This document shows positions 1 to 5,852 of a DNA stretch of 9,181 nt, piece by piece. The notes below the pieces were generated by a model. The model searched no databases. It was not told the origin of the DNA and was given only the letters and a program-made list of their open reading frames with translations. The stretch lies in contig JAYVNY010000160.1 of the NCBI GenBank assembly GCA_043758205.1, forward strand, positions 1 to 9,181, given 5' to 3'. Source of the stretch: JANNGC01 sp043758205. GTDB lineage: Bacteria; Verrucomicrobiota; Verrucomicrobiia; Limisphaerales; SIBH01. How positions within the stretch are numbered: the first letter of the stretch is position 1; each line of letters begins with the position of its first letter. Both the position numbers and the translations under genes were made by a program.

Positions 1-69
1 CCGCGCGCGCCGGGTTGAGGCTCCAGCAAGGTCGGTCACGCTTCTCCGTTTCCGGCCCGGCGCGCGCGG
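1..69. repeat. 14-bp perfect inverted repeat at the window edge
   Basis: Positions 1-14 (CCGCGCGCGCCGGG) and 56-69 (CCCGGCGCGCGCGG) are exact reverse complements, separated by 41 bases. The pair lies downstream of the rhodanese stop codon on the minus strand, so in that transcript it would form a GC-rich stem. No T-run follows in the visible sequence, so I do not call it an intrinsic terminator. It could be a termination or mRNA-stabilising hairpin, or part of a larger repeat cut off by the window start. No gene is visible in 1-106. Confidence 0.5.
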
Positions 70-106
70 AGCGACGACGCCCTACCACGCTGGCTTGCCG
101 ACACCC

Positions 107-421
107 TCAGTAGCGCGGCAGCGCGGGATCCACTTCCTCCGTCCAGCGCGCAATGCCGCCGGTGAGATTGTGAAGTTTCTTGAATCCCGCCACGCGCAAG
201 TACGCGATGGCCATCGCACTGCGCACGCCGTGATGGCAATAGACCACCACCTCCTCGTCCTTCCACGCTTCGATCTCATCCGCGCGCATTGGCACTTCCG
301 CGAGCGGCATCAGCGTCGAGTTCGGCAGCGCGATGAAGGCGTGTTCATCCGGTTGACGCACGTCGAGGAGGTGCGGGGGATTTGGAGAACGCAGGGCGGC
401 GGCGAGTTCGGTGGGAGTCAT
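107..421 (-). CDS. Single-domain rhodanese-like sulfurtransferase
   Basis: This 104-residue protein is about the size of one rhodanese domain, as in GlpE-type stand-alone sulfurtransferases. Such enzymes move sulfane sulfur between donors and acceptors through a cysteine persulfide in the cytoplasm. The N-terminal signature LLDVRQPDEH sits at residues 18-27, and the active-site loop CHHGVRS at 62-68 supplies the catalytic Cys62. The closing GGI..W motif at 88-93 is also typical. There is no signal peptide or membrane segment. The start at 421 matches the family's usual N-terminus (MTPTELAAAL). The gene lies downstream of trxB on the same strand with a 118-base gap filled by heptad repeats, so co-transcription is possible but unproven. 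TrxB or thioredoxin could plausibly reduce its persulfide product, which is inference. The natural acceptor cannot be read from the sequence. Confidence 0.9.
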   Translation of the reverse strand: MTPTELAAALRSPNPPHLLDVRQPDEHAFIALPNSTLMPLAEVPMRADEIEAWKDEEVVVYCHHGVRSAMAIAYLRVAGFKKLHNLTGGIARWTEEVDPALPRY

Positions 422-429
422 TTGGGAAA

Positions 430-548
430 GTAATCAGTGATCAGTAATCAGTAATCAGGTTAGCCGTCCGGTGGTGCTCTGGATTTACTGAAGACTGTTT
501 CACTGATTACTGATTACCGACTCACTGATTACTTCCCCTTCACTGATT
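430..548. repeat. TAATCAG heptad tandem repeats forming a ~30-bp inverted repeat
   Basis: Four contiguous 7-base units occupy 431-458: TAATCAG, TGATCAG, TAATCAG, TAATCAG. The opposite orientation, CTGATTA, occurs at 503-509, 510-516 and 525-531. The left arm (430-458) and the reverse complement of the right arm (503-532) match along their whole length except for one inserted G and one A/G difference. A further unit (AATCAGTGA read on the minus strand) covers 540-548 and includes the trxB stop codon. The element fills the gap between trxB and the rhodanese gene and ends 8 bases upstream of the rhodanese ATG. In a read-through transcript it would fold into a long hairpin just before that start. 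It may be a dispersed intergenic repeat family, but copy number elsewhere in the genome cannot be seen here. Confidence 0.85.
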
Positions 549-1469
549 CTGCGCGCTCAGGAACCGCTCGCAATCAATCGCCGCCGCGCAGCCCATGCCC
601 GCCGCCGTGATGGCCTGGCGATACACACGGTCCGCGCAATCACCGGCCACAAACACGCCGGTCACGTTCGTCTCCGAGCCGTTGCGGCGCTGGATGTAGC
701 CCGCGTCATCCATGTCAATCACGCCCTTGAACAACTGCGTGTTCGGAATGTGACCGATGGCCGCGAAGACGCCCGCACAGTCGAGCGTGCTCTCGGCGTT
801 CGTCTTGAGATTCTTGATCTTCACGCCCGTGACTTTGTTCTGCTTCACGTCCAGCACTTCGGTCACGACGGAATCCCAGATGGGTTTGATCTTCGGATTG
901 GCCAGCGTGCGGTCGGCCATGATCTTCGACGCGCGCAAGCTGTCGCGGCGATGGATGAGATAAACCGTGGAGCCGAAGCGAGTGAGGTAACTCGCTTCCT
1001 CGCACGCGGAATCGCCGCCGCCCACGACGACGAGCGGCTGGTTACGGAACATCGGCAGCGCGCCATCGCAGGTCGCGCAGTAGGTCACGCCTTTTTTCTC
1101 CAACTCGTCTTCGCCCGGCACGCCGAGGTGCTTATGCCCGGCCCCGCTGGCGATGATGATGGTCTCGGCCTGCACCGCGTCGCCATCCACGACGAGCGTG
1201 AACGGGCGCTTCGACATGTCCACAGAATCGACGGTGCCGAACTTGACCTTCGCGCCGAAACGCTCGGCCTGCTTCTGCGTGCGCGTCATCAGTTCATAGC
1301 CATCAATGCCCTCGGGGAAGCCGGGGAAGTTTTCAACGATGCTCGTGGTGGTGAGCAATCCGCCGGGCATAAGGCCGGTGAGAACGAGCGGCGCGAGTTG
1401 CGCGCGCGCGGTGTAAAGGGCGGCGGTGAGTCCCGCGCAGCCGGTGCCGATGATGACGACTTTTTCCAT
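540..1469 (-). CDS. trxB: Thioredoxin reductase (NADPH, FAD)
   Basis: This 309-residue protein has the normal length of the low-molecular-weight bacterial thioredoxin reductase. The enzyme passes electrons from NADPH through FAD and a CxxC disulfide to thioredoxin in the cytoplasm. Domains in order: an N-terminal FAD-binding Rossmann motif GTGCAG (8-13); the redox-active CATC followed by DG (131-136); the NADPH-binding GGGDSACEEA (150-159); HRRDSLRA (173-180), whose arginines contact the NADPH 2'-phosphate in the family; and the C-terminal FAD motif GVFVAGDC (271-278). I chose the ATG at 1467-1469 because MEKVVIIGTG begins the Rossmann strand directly. The reading frame continues upstream to 1571, but that 34-residue extension has no family character. 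One oddity is a Cys at the usually Pro/Ala-type position of the GxGxxG loop. No strong Shine-Dalgarno sequence precedes the start. Confidence 0.96.
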   Translation of the reverse strand: MEKVVIIGTGCAGLTAALYTARAQLAPLVLTGLMPGGLLTTTSIVENFPGFPEGIDGYELMTRTQKQAERFGAKVKFGTVDSVDMSKRPFTLVVDGDAVQAETIIIASGAGHKHLGVPGEDELEKKGVTYCATCDGALPMFRNQPLVVVGGGDSACEEASYLTRFGSTVYLIHRRDSLRASKIMADRTLANPKIKPIWDSVVTEVLDVKQNKVTGVKIKNLKTNAESTLDCAGVFAAIGHIPNTQLFKGVIDMDDAGYIQRRNGSETNVTGVFVAGDCADRVYRQAITAAGMGCAAAIDCERFLSAQNQ

Positions 1470-1479
1470 AAGGGGGCGG

Positions 1480-1508
1480 AACGTAGAGGCTGGCCCGGAC
1501 GGGTTCAA
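1480..1508 (-). promoter_or_regulatory. Candidate trxB promoter with very short leader
   Basis: On the minus strand, TTGAAC (1503-1508) is followed after 17 bases by TACGTT (1480-1485). The fit to a sigma-70 promoter is moderate at -35 and weak at -10. The ATG begins only 10 bases after the -10 hexamer, so the transcript would have almost no leader, which agrees with the lack of a Shine-Dalgarno sequence. This is a pattern match only. Confidence 0.3.
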
Positions 1509-1601
1509 GACTGGGAAAGCGCGCGCGGGATTGGCGGTGCATCCACGTTCGCCCGGTGCAACAGCCAACATGAGCGCGGCACATTTCCGGCCAGAAAATC
1601 A

Positions 1602-1629
1602 TTGGCGCACTGCTCGCCAGTCCTATTCT
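1602..1629 (+). promoter_or_regulatory. Candidate promoter of the SDR gene
   Basis: TTGGCG (1602-1607), a 16-base spacer and TATTCT (1624-1629) precede the SDR ATG at 1639 by 9 bases. Four of six positions match the consensus in each hexamer. The leader would be nearly absent, and no Shine-Dalgarno sequence is seen. The same TATTCTC string is found before the antitoxin gene. Confidence 0.35.
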
Positions 1630-1638
1630 CCCGCCCCT

Positions 1639-2433
1639 ATGAATCCAGTTGCCTTGATTACAGGTGGCTCTCGCGGCATCGGCCGCGGGATCGCGCTCAA
1701 GCTCGCCGACCTGGGGTACGATCTCATCATCAACTACGCCGGCAACCAGATCAGCGCGCAGGACACCGCGATCTCTTGCCAGGCGATCTCCATGAGCAAG
1801 GACCGGCATGGCCGCGCCGAGATTTTCCAGGCGGACATTTCCAAAACCGCCGACCGCCAGAAGTTGATCGCCTACGCGCGCCAGCAGTTTGGCCGTCTCG
1901 ATTTGCTGGTCAACAACGCGGGCGTCGCGCCCGAACTGCGCACGGACATTCTCGTCGCGAACGAAGAGAGCTTCGACCGCATGATGGGCGTGAACCTCAA
2001 AGGCCCTTACTTCCTCACGCAACTCGCCGCGCGCTGGATGATCGAGATGGTCACGGCTCCCGGCTTCAAGGGCCCGAAACCAAAAATCATCACCATCACT
2101 TCAGTCAGTGCCTACACCGCGTCCGTCACGCGCGGGGATTATTGCGTCTCGAAGGCCGGACTCGCCATGCTCACGCCGCTCTTCGCCTCGCGGTTGGCAG
2201 AGTTTGGCATCGGTGTTTTTGAAATTCGTCCCGGCATCATCGCCACCGACATGACGGCGGGCGTGAAGGAAAAATACGATCAACTTATCGCCCAGGGACT
2301 CACCCCCATCGCGCGCTGGGGCACGCCTGAGGACGTGGCGAAAGCCGTGACCGCCATCGTGCAGGACGCGCTGCCCTTCAGCACCGGCGAGGTGATCAAC
2401 GTGGACGGCGGGTTTCATCTGCGACGGCTGTGA
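1639..2433 (+). CDS. SDR-family NAD(P)-dependent oxidoreductase (3-ketoacyl-ACP-reductase-like)
   Basis: This 264-residue classical short-chain dehydrogenase/reductase reduces a ketone or oxidises an alcohol with NAD(P)H in the cytoplasm. The cofactor loop TGGSRGIG is at 8-15 and the NNAG motif at 92-95. The catalytic set is Asn119, Ser155, Tyr168 and Lys172 (YCVSK), with the usual 13-residue Ser-Tyr spacing. RPG (197-199), GTPEDVA (228-234) and INVDGG (253-258) complete the fold. The start at 1639 places the Rossmann strand MNPVALITGG at the N-terminus; the frame is open back to 1426 but that stretch overlaps the trxB start and promoter. The gene is divergent from trxB. Substrate specificity cannot be read from motifs: FabG-like naming is common, but uronate-derived ketone reductases and KduD are also SDRs, and a lyase/GH88 pair lies 0.5 kb downstream. 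Confidence 0.9.
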   Translation: MNPVALITGGSRGIGRGIALKLADLGYDLIINYAGNQISAQDTAISCQAISMSKDRHGRAEIFQADISKTADRQKLIAYARQQFGRLDLLVNNAGVAPELRTDILVANEESFDRMMGVNLKGPYFLTQLAARWMIEMVTAPGFKGPKPKIITITSVSAYTASVTRGDYCVSKAGLAMLTPLFASRLAEFGIGVFEIRPGIIATDMTAGVKEKYDQLIAQGLTPIARWGTPEDVAKAVTAIVQDALPFSTGEVINVDGGFHLRRL

Positions 2434-2441
2434 GTTGCCGG

Positions 2442-2469
2442 TTGAACCCGTGCGGGAAGTAATTATTCT
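2442..2469 (+). promoter_or_regulatory. Candidate promoter of the toxin-antitoxin pair
   Basis: TTGAAC (2442-2447), a 16-base spacer and TATTCT (2464-2469) lie just after the SDR stop codon. The antitoxin ATG at 2476 is only 6 bases beyond the -10 hexamer, so the transcript is predicted to be leaderless. A small palindrome TAATTA (2460-2465) overlaps the -10 edge and could contribute to an operator, but it is too short to claim. This promoter would also serve the downstream lyase if transcription continues. Confidence 0.4.
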
Positions 2470-2475
2470 CAGGCC

Positions 2476-2664
2476 ATGAGCACCGTCGCCGAAATCGAGA
2501 AAGCGATCACGGAACTGCCGCCCGAGCAATGCCAGAACCTGGCCGAGTGGTTCCTGCGCTACATCGAAGATTTGGAGGACGGCCTGGCGGCGCAACGTGC
2601 CGAAGCCGAAGGCGGGCCACGCGTTTCGCTTGAAGACGTGAAACGCGAGTTCGATCTCCACTGA
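2476..2664 (+). CDS. Small antitoxin of a RelE/ParE-type toxin-antitoxin pair
   Basis: This 62-residue acidic protein lies immediately upstream of a RelE-like toxin, the usual antitoxin-first order. The N-terminal half (AEIEKAITELPPEQ, then LAEWFLRYIEDLED to residue 35) looks helical and probably carries dimerisation or DNA binding. The C-terminal half is charged and ends in SLEDVKREFDL (51-61), a pattern seen in short antitoxin tails that wrap around the toxin. By analogy it would neutralise the toxin and repress the shared promoter. Its stop codon overlaps the toxin start by one base (TGATG), which indicates translational coupling. I cannot assign it firmly to a named antitoxin family; the call rests mainly on the partner. 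Confidence 0.75.
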   Translation: MSTVAEIEKAITELPPEQCQNLAEWFLRYIEDLEDGLAAQRAEAEGGPRVSLEDVKREFDLH

Positions 2665-2921
2665 TGTCTTACCGCGTCCAGTTCGAGCCGGTCGCGATGA
2701 AATTTCTTCGCAAGTTGCGCGATGAAAAATTGCGGGCGCGAATCATCAGGGAAATTGAAACCCTCCAGGTCGAACCACGTCCGTCCGGTTCCACAAAACT
2801 CCGCGGCCTGCCCTACCATCGGATTCGCGTCGGTGATTATCGCGTCATCTACCGCATTCAAGACGACGTGCTGCTCGTGCTGGTGGTCGAGAATGGCCAT
2901 CGCCGGGAGATTTACCGCTAG
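2664..2921 (+). CDS. RelE/ParE-superfamily toxin (probable mRNA interferase)
   Basis: This 85-residue basic protein has the RelE/StbE fold pattern. Two N-terminal helices rich in Lys and Arg (about 10-36) are followed by KLRGLPYHRIRVGDYRVIYR (45-64), the most conserved block of the family, a hydrophobic strand (69-75) and the C-terminal GHRREIYR (78-85). Conserved basic residues (Arg53, Arg55, Arg60, Arg80, Arg81) and Tyr84 correspond by pattern to the catalytic basic and tyrosine residues of RelE ribosome-dependent mRNases. A ParE-type gyrase poison is a less likely alternative, because GDYRVIY with terminal HRREIYR is more RelE-like. The protein looks intact and full length. Its start overlaps the antitoxin stop, and the lyase ATG follows its stop by 3 bases, so it may be co-transcribed with a carbohydrate gene, which is unusual. 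Confidence 0.88.
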   Translation: MSYRVQFEPVAMKFLRKLRDEKLRARIIREIETLQVEPRPSGSTKLRGLPYHRIRVGDYRVIYRIQDDVLLVLVVENGHRREIYR

Positions 2922-2924
2922 GCC

Positions 2925-4145
2925 ATGCCGCAACTTTTCCGACCACGAATTCTCATCCCGCTTGGGCTGCTGCTCGTCGGCGCAAGTTTCGCCACGGCTG
3001 CGGACCTGTCTCCGCGCGTCTTCAGTGCCAGCCCGGGCGTGCTGCCCAAGATGAAGGCGCGGCTCGCGACGAACGACACCTCACTCCTCCCCGCTTTTCG
3101 CAAGCTGACTAACGACGCCAATCGCGCACTGAACTTTGTGCCGCTCTCTGTGATGGAGAAACCCAAGACCGGCGCGAGCGGCGACAAGCATGATTACTTC
3201 AGCCAGGCTCCGTATTTCTGGCCCGACCCCACGAAGACAGACGGCCTGCCGTACCTTCGCAAGGACGGCCAGCGCAACCCCGAGAGCGGCGACGAACATT
3301 CGGACGCGCCGCGCATGGCCCGCATGGCGGACGCGGCGGAGACGCTGGCGCTCGCGTATTTTTTCACGCGCGATGAACGCTACGCCGCACACGCGGCGAA
3401 AGTCTTGCGCGTGTGGTTTCTGAATCCAGCCACGCGCATGAATCCGAATTTCAATCAGGCCCAGGCCATCCCCGGAGTGAACACCGGGCGCGGCATCGGC
3501 ATGATTGAAAGCCGCAGCCTCCTGCCGGTGTGCGATGCCGTCGGGCTGCTGGCCGGTTCCACGAACTGGTCGAAGTCCGACGAGGCCGCGCTGCAAAAAT
3601 GGGTCGGTGAATTTCTCGACTGGGCGCAGACCAGCGCGAACGGACGCGCCGCGCGTGCGGCGAAGAACAATCACGGCTCCTGGTACGACGCGCAGGTCGC
3701 GCACTACGCGCTGTTCGTCGGCGATACGAATCTCGCCCGGCGCGTCATTGAATCCGCGAAGACCAATCGCATCGCCGAACAGATCAGAACCGATGGCAGT
3801 CAACCGCGGGAACTCGCGCGCGCCGATTCCTTCAGCTACTCGCGTTTCAATCTTCAGGCGCTTTTCCACATCGCGACGCTCAGCGAGCATGTGGGCGTGG
3901 ACCTGTGGCATTATCAGACAAGCAACGGTGCGAACCTGCGCAAGGCGCTCGATTTTCTGCTGCTTTACGTGGAGCAAGCGGACAAACCCTGGCCCTACGA
4001 AGGCGGCAAGCATGAGTCGCGCTCGCTCGACGCCTTGATACACCGTGCGGTGAAAGTTTATCGCGACGATCGCTTGAAGTCGCTGCTCAAACAGAACTCG
4101 TCCTCGCGCAATGCCCGCGAGGTGCTGCTCATTCCATTGAACTGA
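2925..4145 (+). CDS. Secreted polysaccharide lyase, alginate-lyase superfamily (PF05426-like, possibly PL38)
   Basis: This 406-residue protein begins with a Sec signal peptide: positive residues, a hydrophobic core at 10-20 (LIPLGLLLVGA) and an ATA cleavage site near residue 25. There is no lipobox cysteine, so it should be periplasmic or exported. The mature part matches the alginate_lyase alpha-barrel family: APYFWPDP then DGLPYLRKDG (95-115), the diagnostic NNHGSWYD (248-255) with Asn249/His250 as likely charge-neutralising and catalytic residues, ELARADSFSYSRFNL (296-310) with Arg299 and Tyr305 as candidate catalytic residues, and KPWPYE (354-359). Such enzymes cleave uronic acid glycans by beta-elimination. 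The YFWPDP/DGLPY signature is more like the PL38 glucuronan-lyase-type branch than classical PL5 alginate lyase, but this is from memory of motifs. No Shine-Dalgarno sequence is seen. The downstream GH88 gene supports a substrate other than alginate. Confidence 0.88.
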   Translation: MPQLFRPRILIPLGLLLVGASFATAADLSPRVFSASPGVLPKMKARLATNDTSLLPAFRKLTNDANRALNFVPLSVMEKPKTGASGDKHDYFSQAPYFWPDPTKTDGLPYLRKDGQRNPESGDEHSDAPRMARMADAAETLALAYFFTRDERYAAHAAKVLRVWFLNPATRMNPNFNQAQAIPGVNTGRGIGMIESRSLLPVCDAVGLLAGSTNWSKSDEAALQKWVGEFLDWAQTSANGRAARAAKNNHGSWYDAQVAHYALFVGDTNLARRVIESAKTNRIAEQIRTDGSQPRELARADSFSYSRFNLQALFHIATLSEHVGVDLWHYQTSNGANLRKALDFLLLYVEQADKPWPYEGGKHESRSLDALIHRAVKVYRDDRLKSLLKQNSSSRNAREVLLIPLN

Positions 4146-4174
4146 TGAACGCGAAACAAAGCGATTGGCATGAA

Positions 4175-4323
4175 GGAAAGCCCGCCCTCACCCCGGCCCT
4201 CTCCCCCGGGGAGAGGGGGAAAGTCAGCCAGCGTTCGCCCAATCGAGCGCGCGCTGCACAAGTGAGGCTGGATGCCGTTCTCCCTCTCCCTGCGGGAGAG
4301 GGCCGGGGTGAGGGCGGGCTTCC
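4175..4323. repeat. REPIN-like element: two GC-rich palindromes in inverted orientation
   Basis: The outer arms at 4179-4205 and 4294-4320 are exact 27-base inverted repeats with a core of CTCACCCCGGCCCTCTCCC. Each arm carries its own inner palindrome: CCCTCTCCCC/GGGGAGAGGG at 4197-4206 and 4208-4217, and CCCTCTCCC/GGGAGAGGG at 4282-4290 and 4294-4302. About 60-90 bases of non-repeated sequence lie between. Two short palindromes in opposite orientation separated by a spacer is the layout of REP doublets (REPINs), non-autonomous elements mobilised by RAYT transposases in other bacteria. No RAYT gene and no target-site duplication are visible here. It lies between the lyase stop and the GH88 start. 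Short ORFs on both strands through it are by-products of the repeat. Confidence 0.85.
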
Positions 4324-4355
4324 GCAAACCCCTTCGTAACCAACTTTCAAATCTT

Positions 4356-5831
4356 ATGCCCACCCTCATCAACACCGCACTCACGCCGCAGAAACTCGTG
4401 CCGAAAATTCACCGGCTGCTCGAGTTGTCCGCCGAGAAAATCCTGAACATCGAACGCACTTGGAAGCCCGAGGACGGCACACCGGTCTTTACTGTGAAGG
4501 GCCGCTACACCTCGCGCGGCTGGACGGAGTGGACGCAGGGCTTTCAATACGGCTCCGCGCTCCTGCAATTCGACGCCACGGGCGACGAGCAGTTCCTGAA
4601 GATCGGCCGCGACAACACGGTGCAGAAGATGGCCACGCACGTCTCGCACACCGGCGTGCATGACCACGGCTTCAACAACGTCTCGACCTACGGCAATCTG
4701 TGGCGGTTGATGCGCGAGGGGAAGATTGAGCACAACCCGACGGAGAATGATTTCTACGAACTGGCGCTGAAAGTTTCCGGCGCGGTGCAGGCGGCGCGGT
4801 GGACCGAGTGCAGCGAAACCGGCGGCTTCATTCATTCCTTCAACGGGCCTCACTCCCTGTTCGTGGACACCATTCGCTCGTGCCGTTCGCTCGCAGTGGC
4901 TCATCAACTCGGGCACGCGTTGATGGGTGAGCAAGATGAGCGGATCTCGCTGATCAATCGGCTGGCTCAACACGCGGCGAGCACAGCCCAGTATTCCATT
5001 TACCACGGCCAAGGACGCGATGCCTATGACGTGCGCGGGAGGACGACGCATGAAGCCGTCTTCAACACGACCAACGGTGCGTTTCGCTGTCCGAATTCAC
5101 AGCAAGGCTACTCGCCGTTCTCGACGTGGACGCGAGGGCTGGCGTGGGCACTGTGCGGATTCGCCGAGCAGTTGGAATTTTTTGAAGTGGCGGAAGTGAA
5201 TTGGGAATTCAGCCAGATAGCGACGGCACTTTATGAAAGTGTCGAACTGGGAAAGAAAATAAGAACCTTGGGCAGGGACGGATTCCAAAAGTTGTTCGCT
5301 CACAAAGTCGTGCTGAAACGGTTTCGCGAAGTGATGCTTGAAGCCACCCTCGCCACCGCCGACTTCTATCTCGCGAACTCCTGCCGCGACGGCATTCCGA
5401 TGTGGGACACGGGCGCACCGAATCTCCATCGCCTGCCTAAGAACTATTTGGACAAGGATTCCGATCCGTTCAACGCGCATGAGCCGGTGGATTCCTCGGC
5501 GGCGGCGATTGCCGCGCAAGGCTTCATCCGCCTCGGCAATTACCTGATTGCGCAGGGCAAGAAAAAGGACGGCGCGCGCTACCGTCAGGCCGGCCTCACC
5601 ATCGCGGCCACGCTCTTTGAGGAGCCGTATCTTTCCACGAACACGAAGCATCAGGGATTGATCCTGCACTCCGTCTATCACCGCCCGAACGGCTGGGATC
5701 ACATCGCGCCCGGCCAGAAAGTGCCCAACGGCGAAAGCTCCATGTGGGGCGATTACCACGCGCGAGAACTGGCGCTGCTCATCCTCCGGGAAGCGCGCGG
5801 CGAATCGTATCTGACGTTCTTCAAATACTGA
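4356..5831 (+). CDS. GH88-type unsaturated glucuronyl hydrolase
   Basis: This 491-residue protein resembles the (alpha/alpha)6-barrel GH88 family, which hydrates and releases the 4,5-unsaturated uronate left by polysaccharide lyases. Family motifs in order: HDHGF (102-106, Asp103) and VDT (170-172, Asp171), corresponding by pattern to the two key aspartates; STWTRGLAWALCGF (256-269); DGIPMWD (345-351); DSSAAAIAA (379-387); and WGDYHARELALL (464-475). There is no signal peptide, so it is cytoplasmic and would act on imported oligosaccharides. I chose the ATG at 4356 because upstream in-frame codons to 4272 come from the REPIN-like repeat. No Shine-Dalgarno sequence is visible. It is longer than typical GH88 proteins (about 370-400 residues), with apparent extra sequence at about 275-325 that is AT-richer than its surroundings. 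Its exact sugar specificity cannot be read. Confidence 0.88.
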   Translation: MPTLINTALTPQKLVPKIHRLLELSAEKILNIERTWKPEDGTPVFTVKGRYTSRGWTEWTQGFQYGSALLQFDATGDEQFLKIGRDNTVQKMATHVSHTGVHDHGFNNVSTYGNLWRLMREGKIEHNPTENDFYELALKVSGAVQAARWTECSETGGFIHSFNGPHSLFVDTIRSCRSLAVAHQLGHALMGEQDERISLINRLAQHAASTAQYSIYHGQGRDAYDVRGRTTHEAVFNTTNGAFRCPNSQQGYSPFSTWTRGLAWALCGFAEQLEFFEVAEVNWEFSQIATALYESVELGKKIRTLGRDGFQKLFAHKVVLKRFREVMLEATLATADFYLANSCRDGIPMWDTGAPNLHRLPKNYLDKDSDPFNAHEPVDSSAAAIAAQGFIRLGNYLIAQGKKKDGARYRQAGLTIAATLFEEPYLSTNTKHQGLILHSVYHRPNGWDHIAPGQKVPNGESSMWGDYHARELALLILREARGESYLTFFKY

Positions 5832-5852
5832 GCGGTCGTGCGCGTCTGGAAA

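Noticed and set aside
430..548. CRISPR array
   Set aside because: The units are 7 bases, without unique spacers, and are arranged as an inverted repeat. No cas gene is nearby.
1426..1638. N-terminal extension of the SDR to 1426
   Set aside because: It overlaps the trxB 5' end and both candidate promoters, and the extra residues precede a standard SDR N-terminus.
750..2222. 490-codon open frame on the plus strand across trxB and the SDR
   Set aside because: It crosses two genes with complete family motifs in other frames and itself shows only Arg/His-rich shadow composition.
4145..4339. Small ORF starting at the lyase stop codon
   Set aside because: Its translation is the six-frame product of the REPIN-like palindromes (PALTPALSPGERG), a familiar spurious annotation.
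4272..4355. N-terminal extension of GH88 to 4272
   Set aside because: The added residues (SLRERAGVRAGF) are encoded by the right arm of the repeat element, so they are not ancestral coding sequence.
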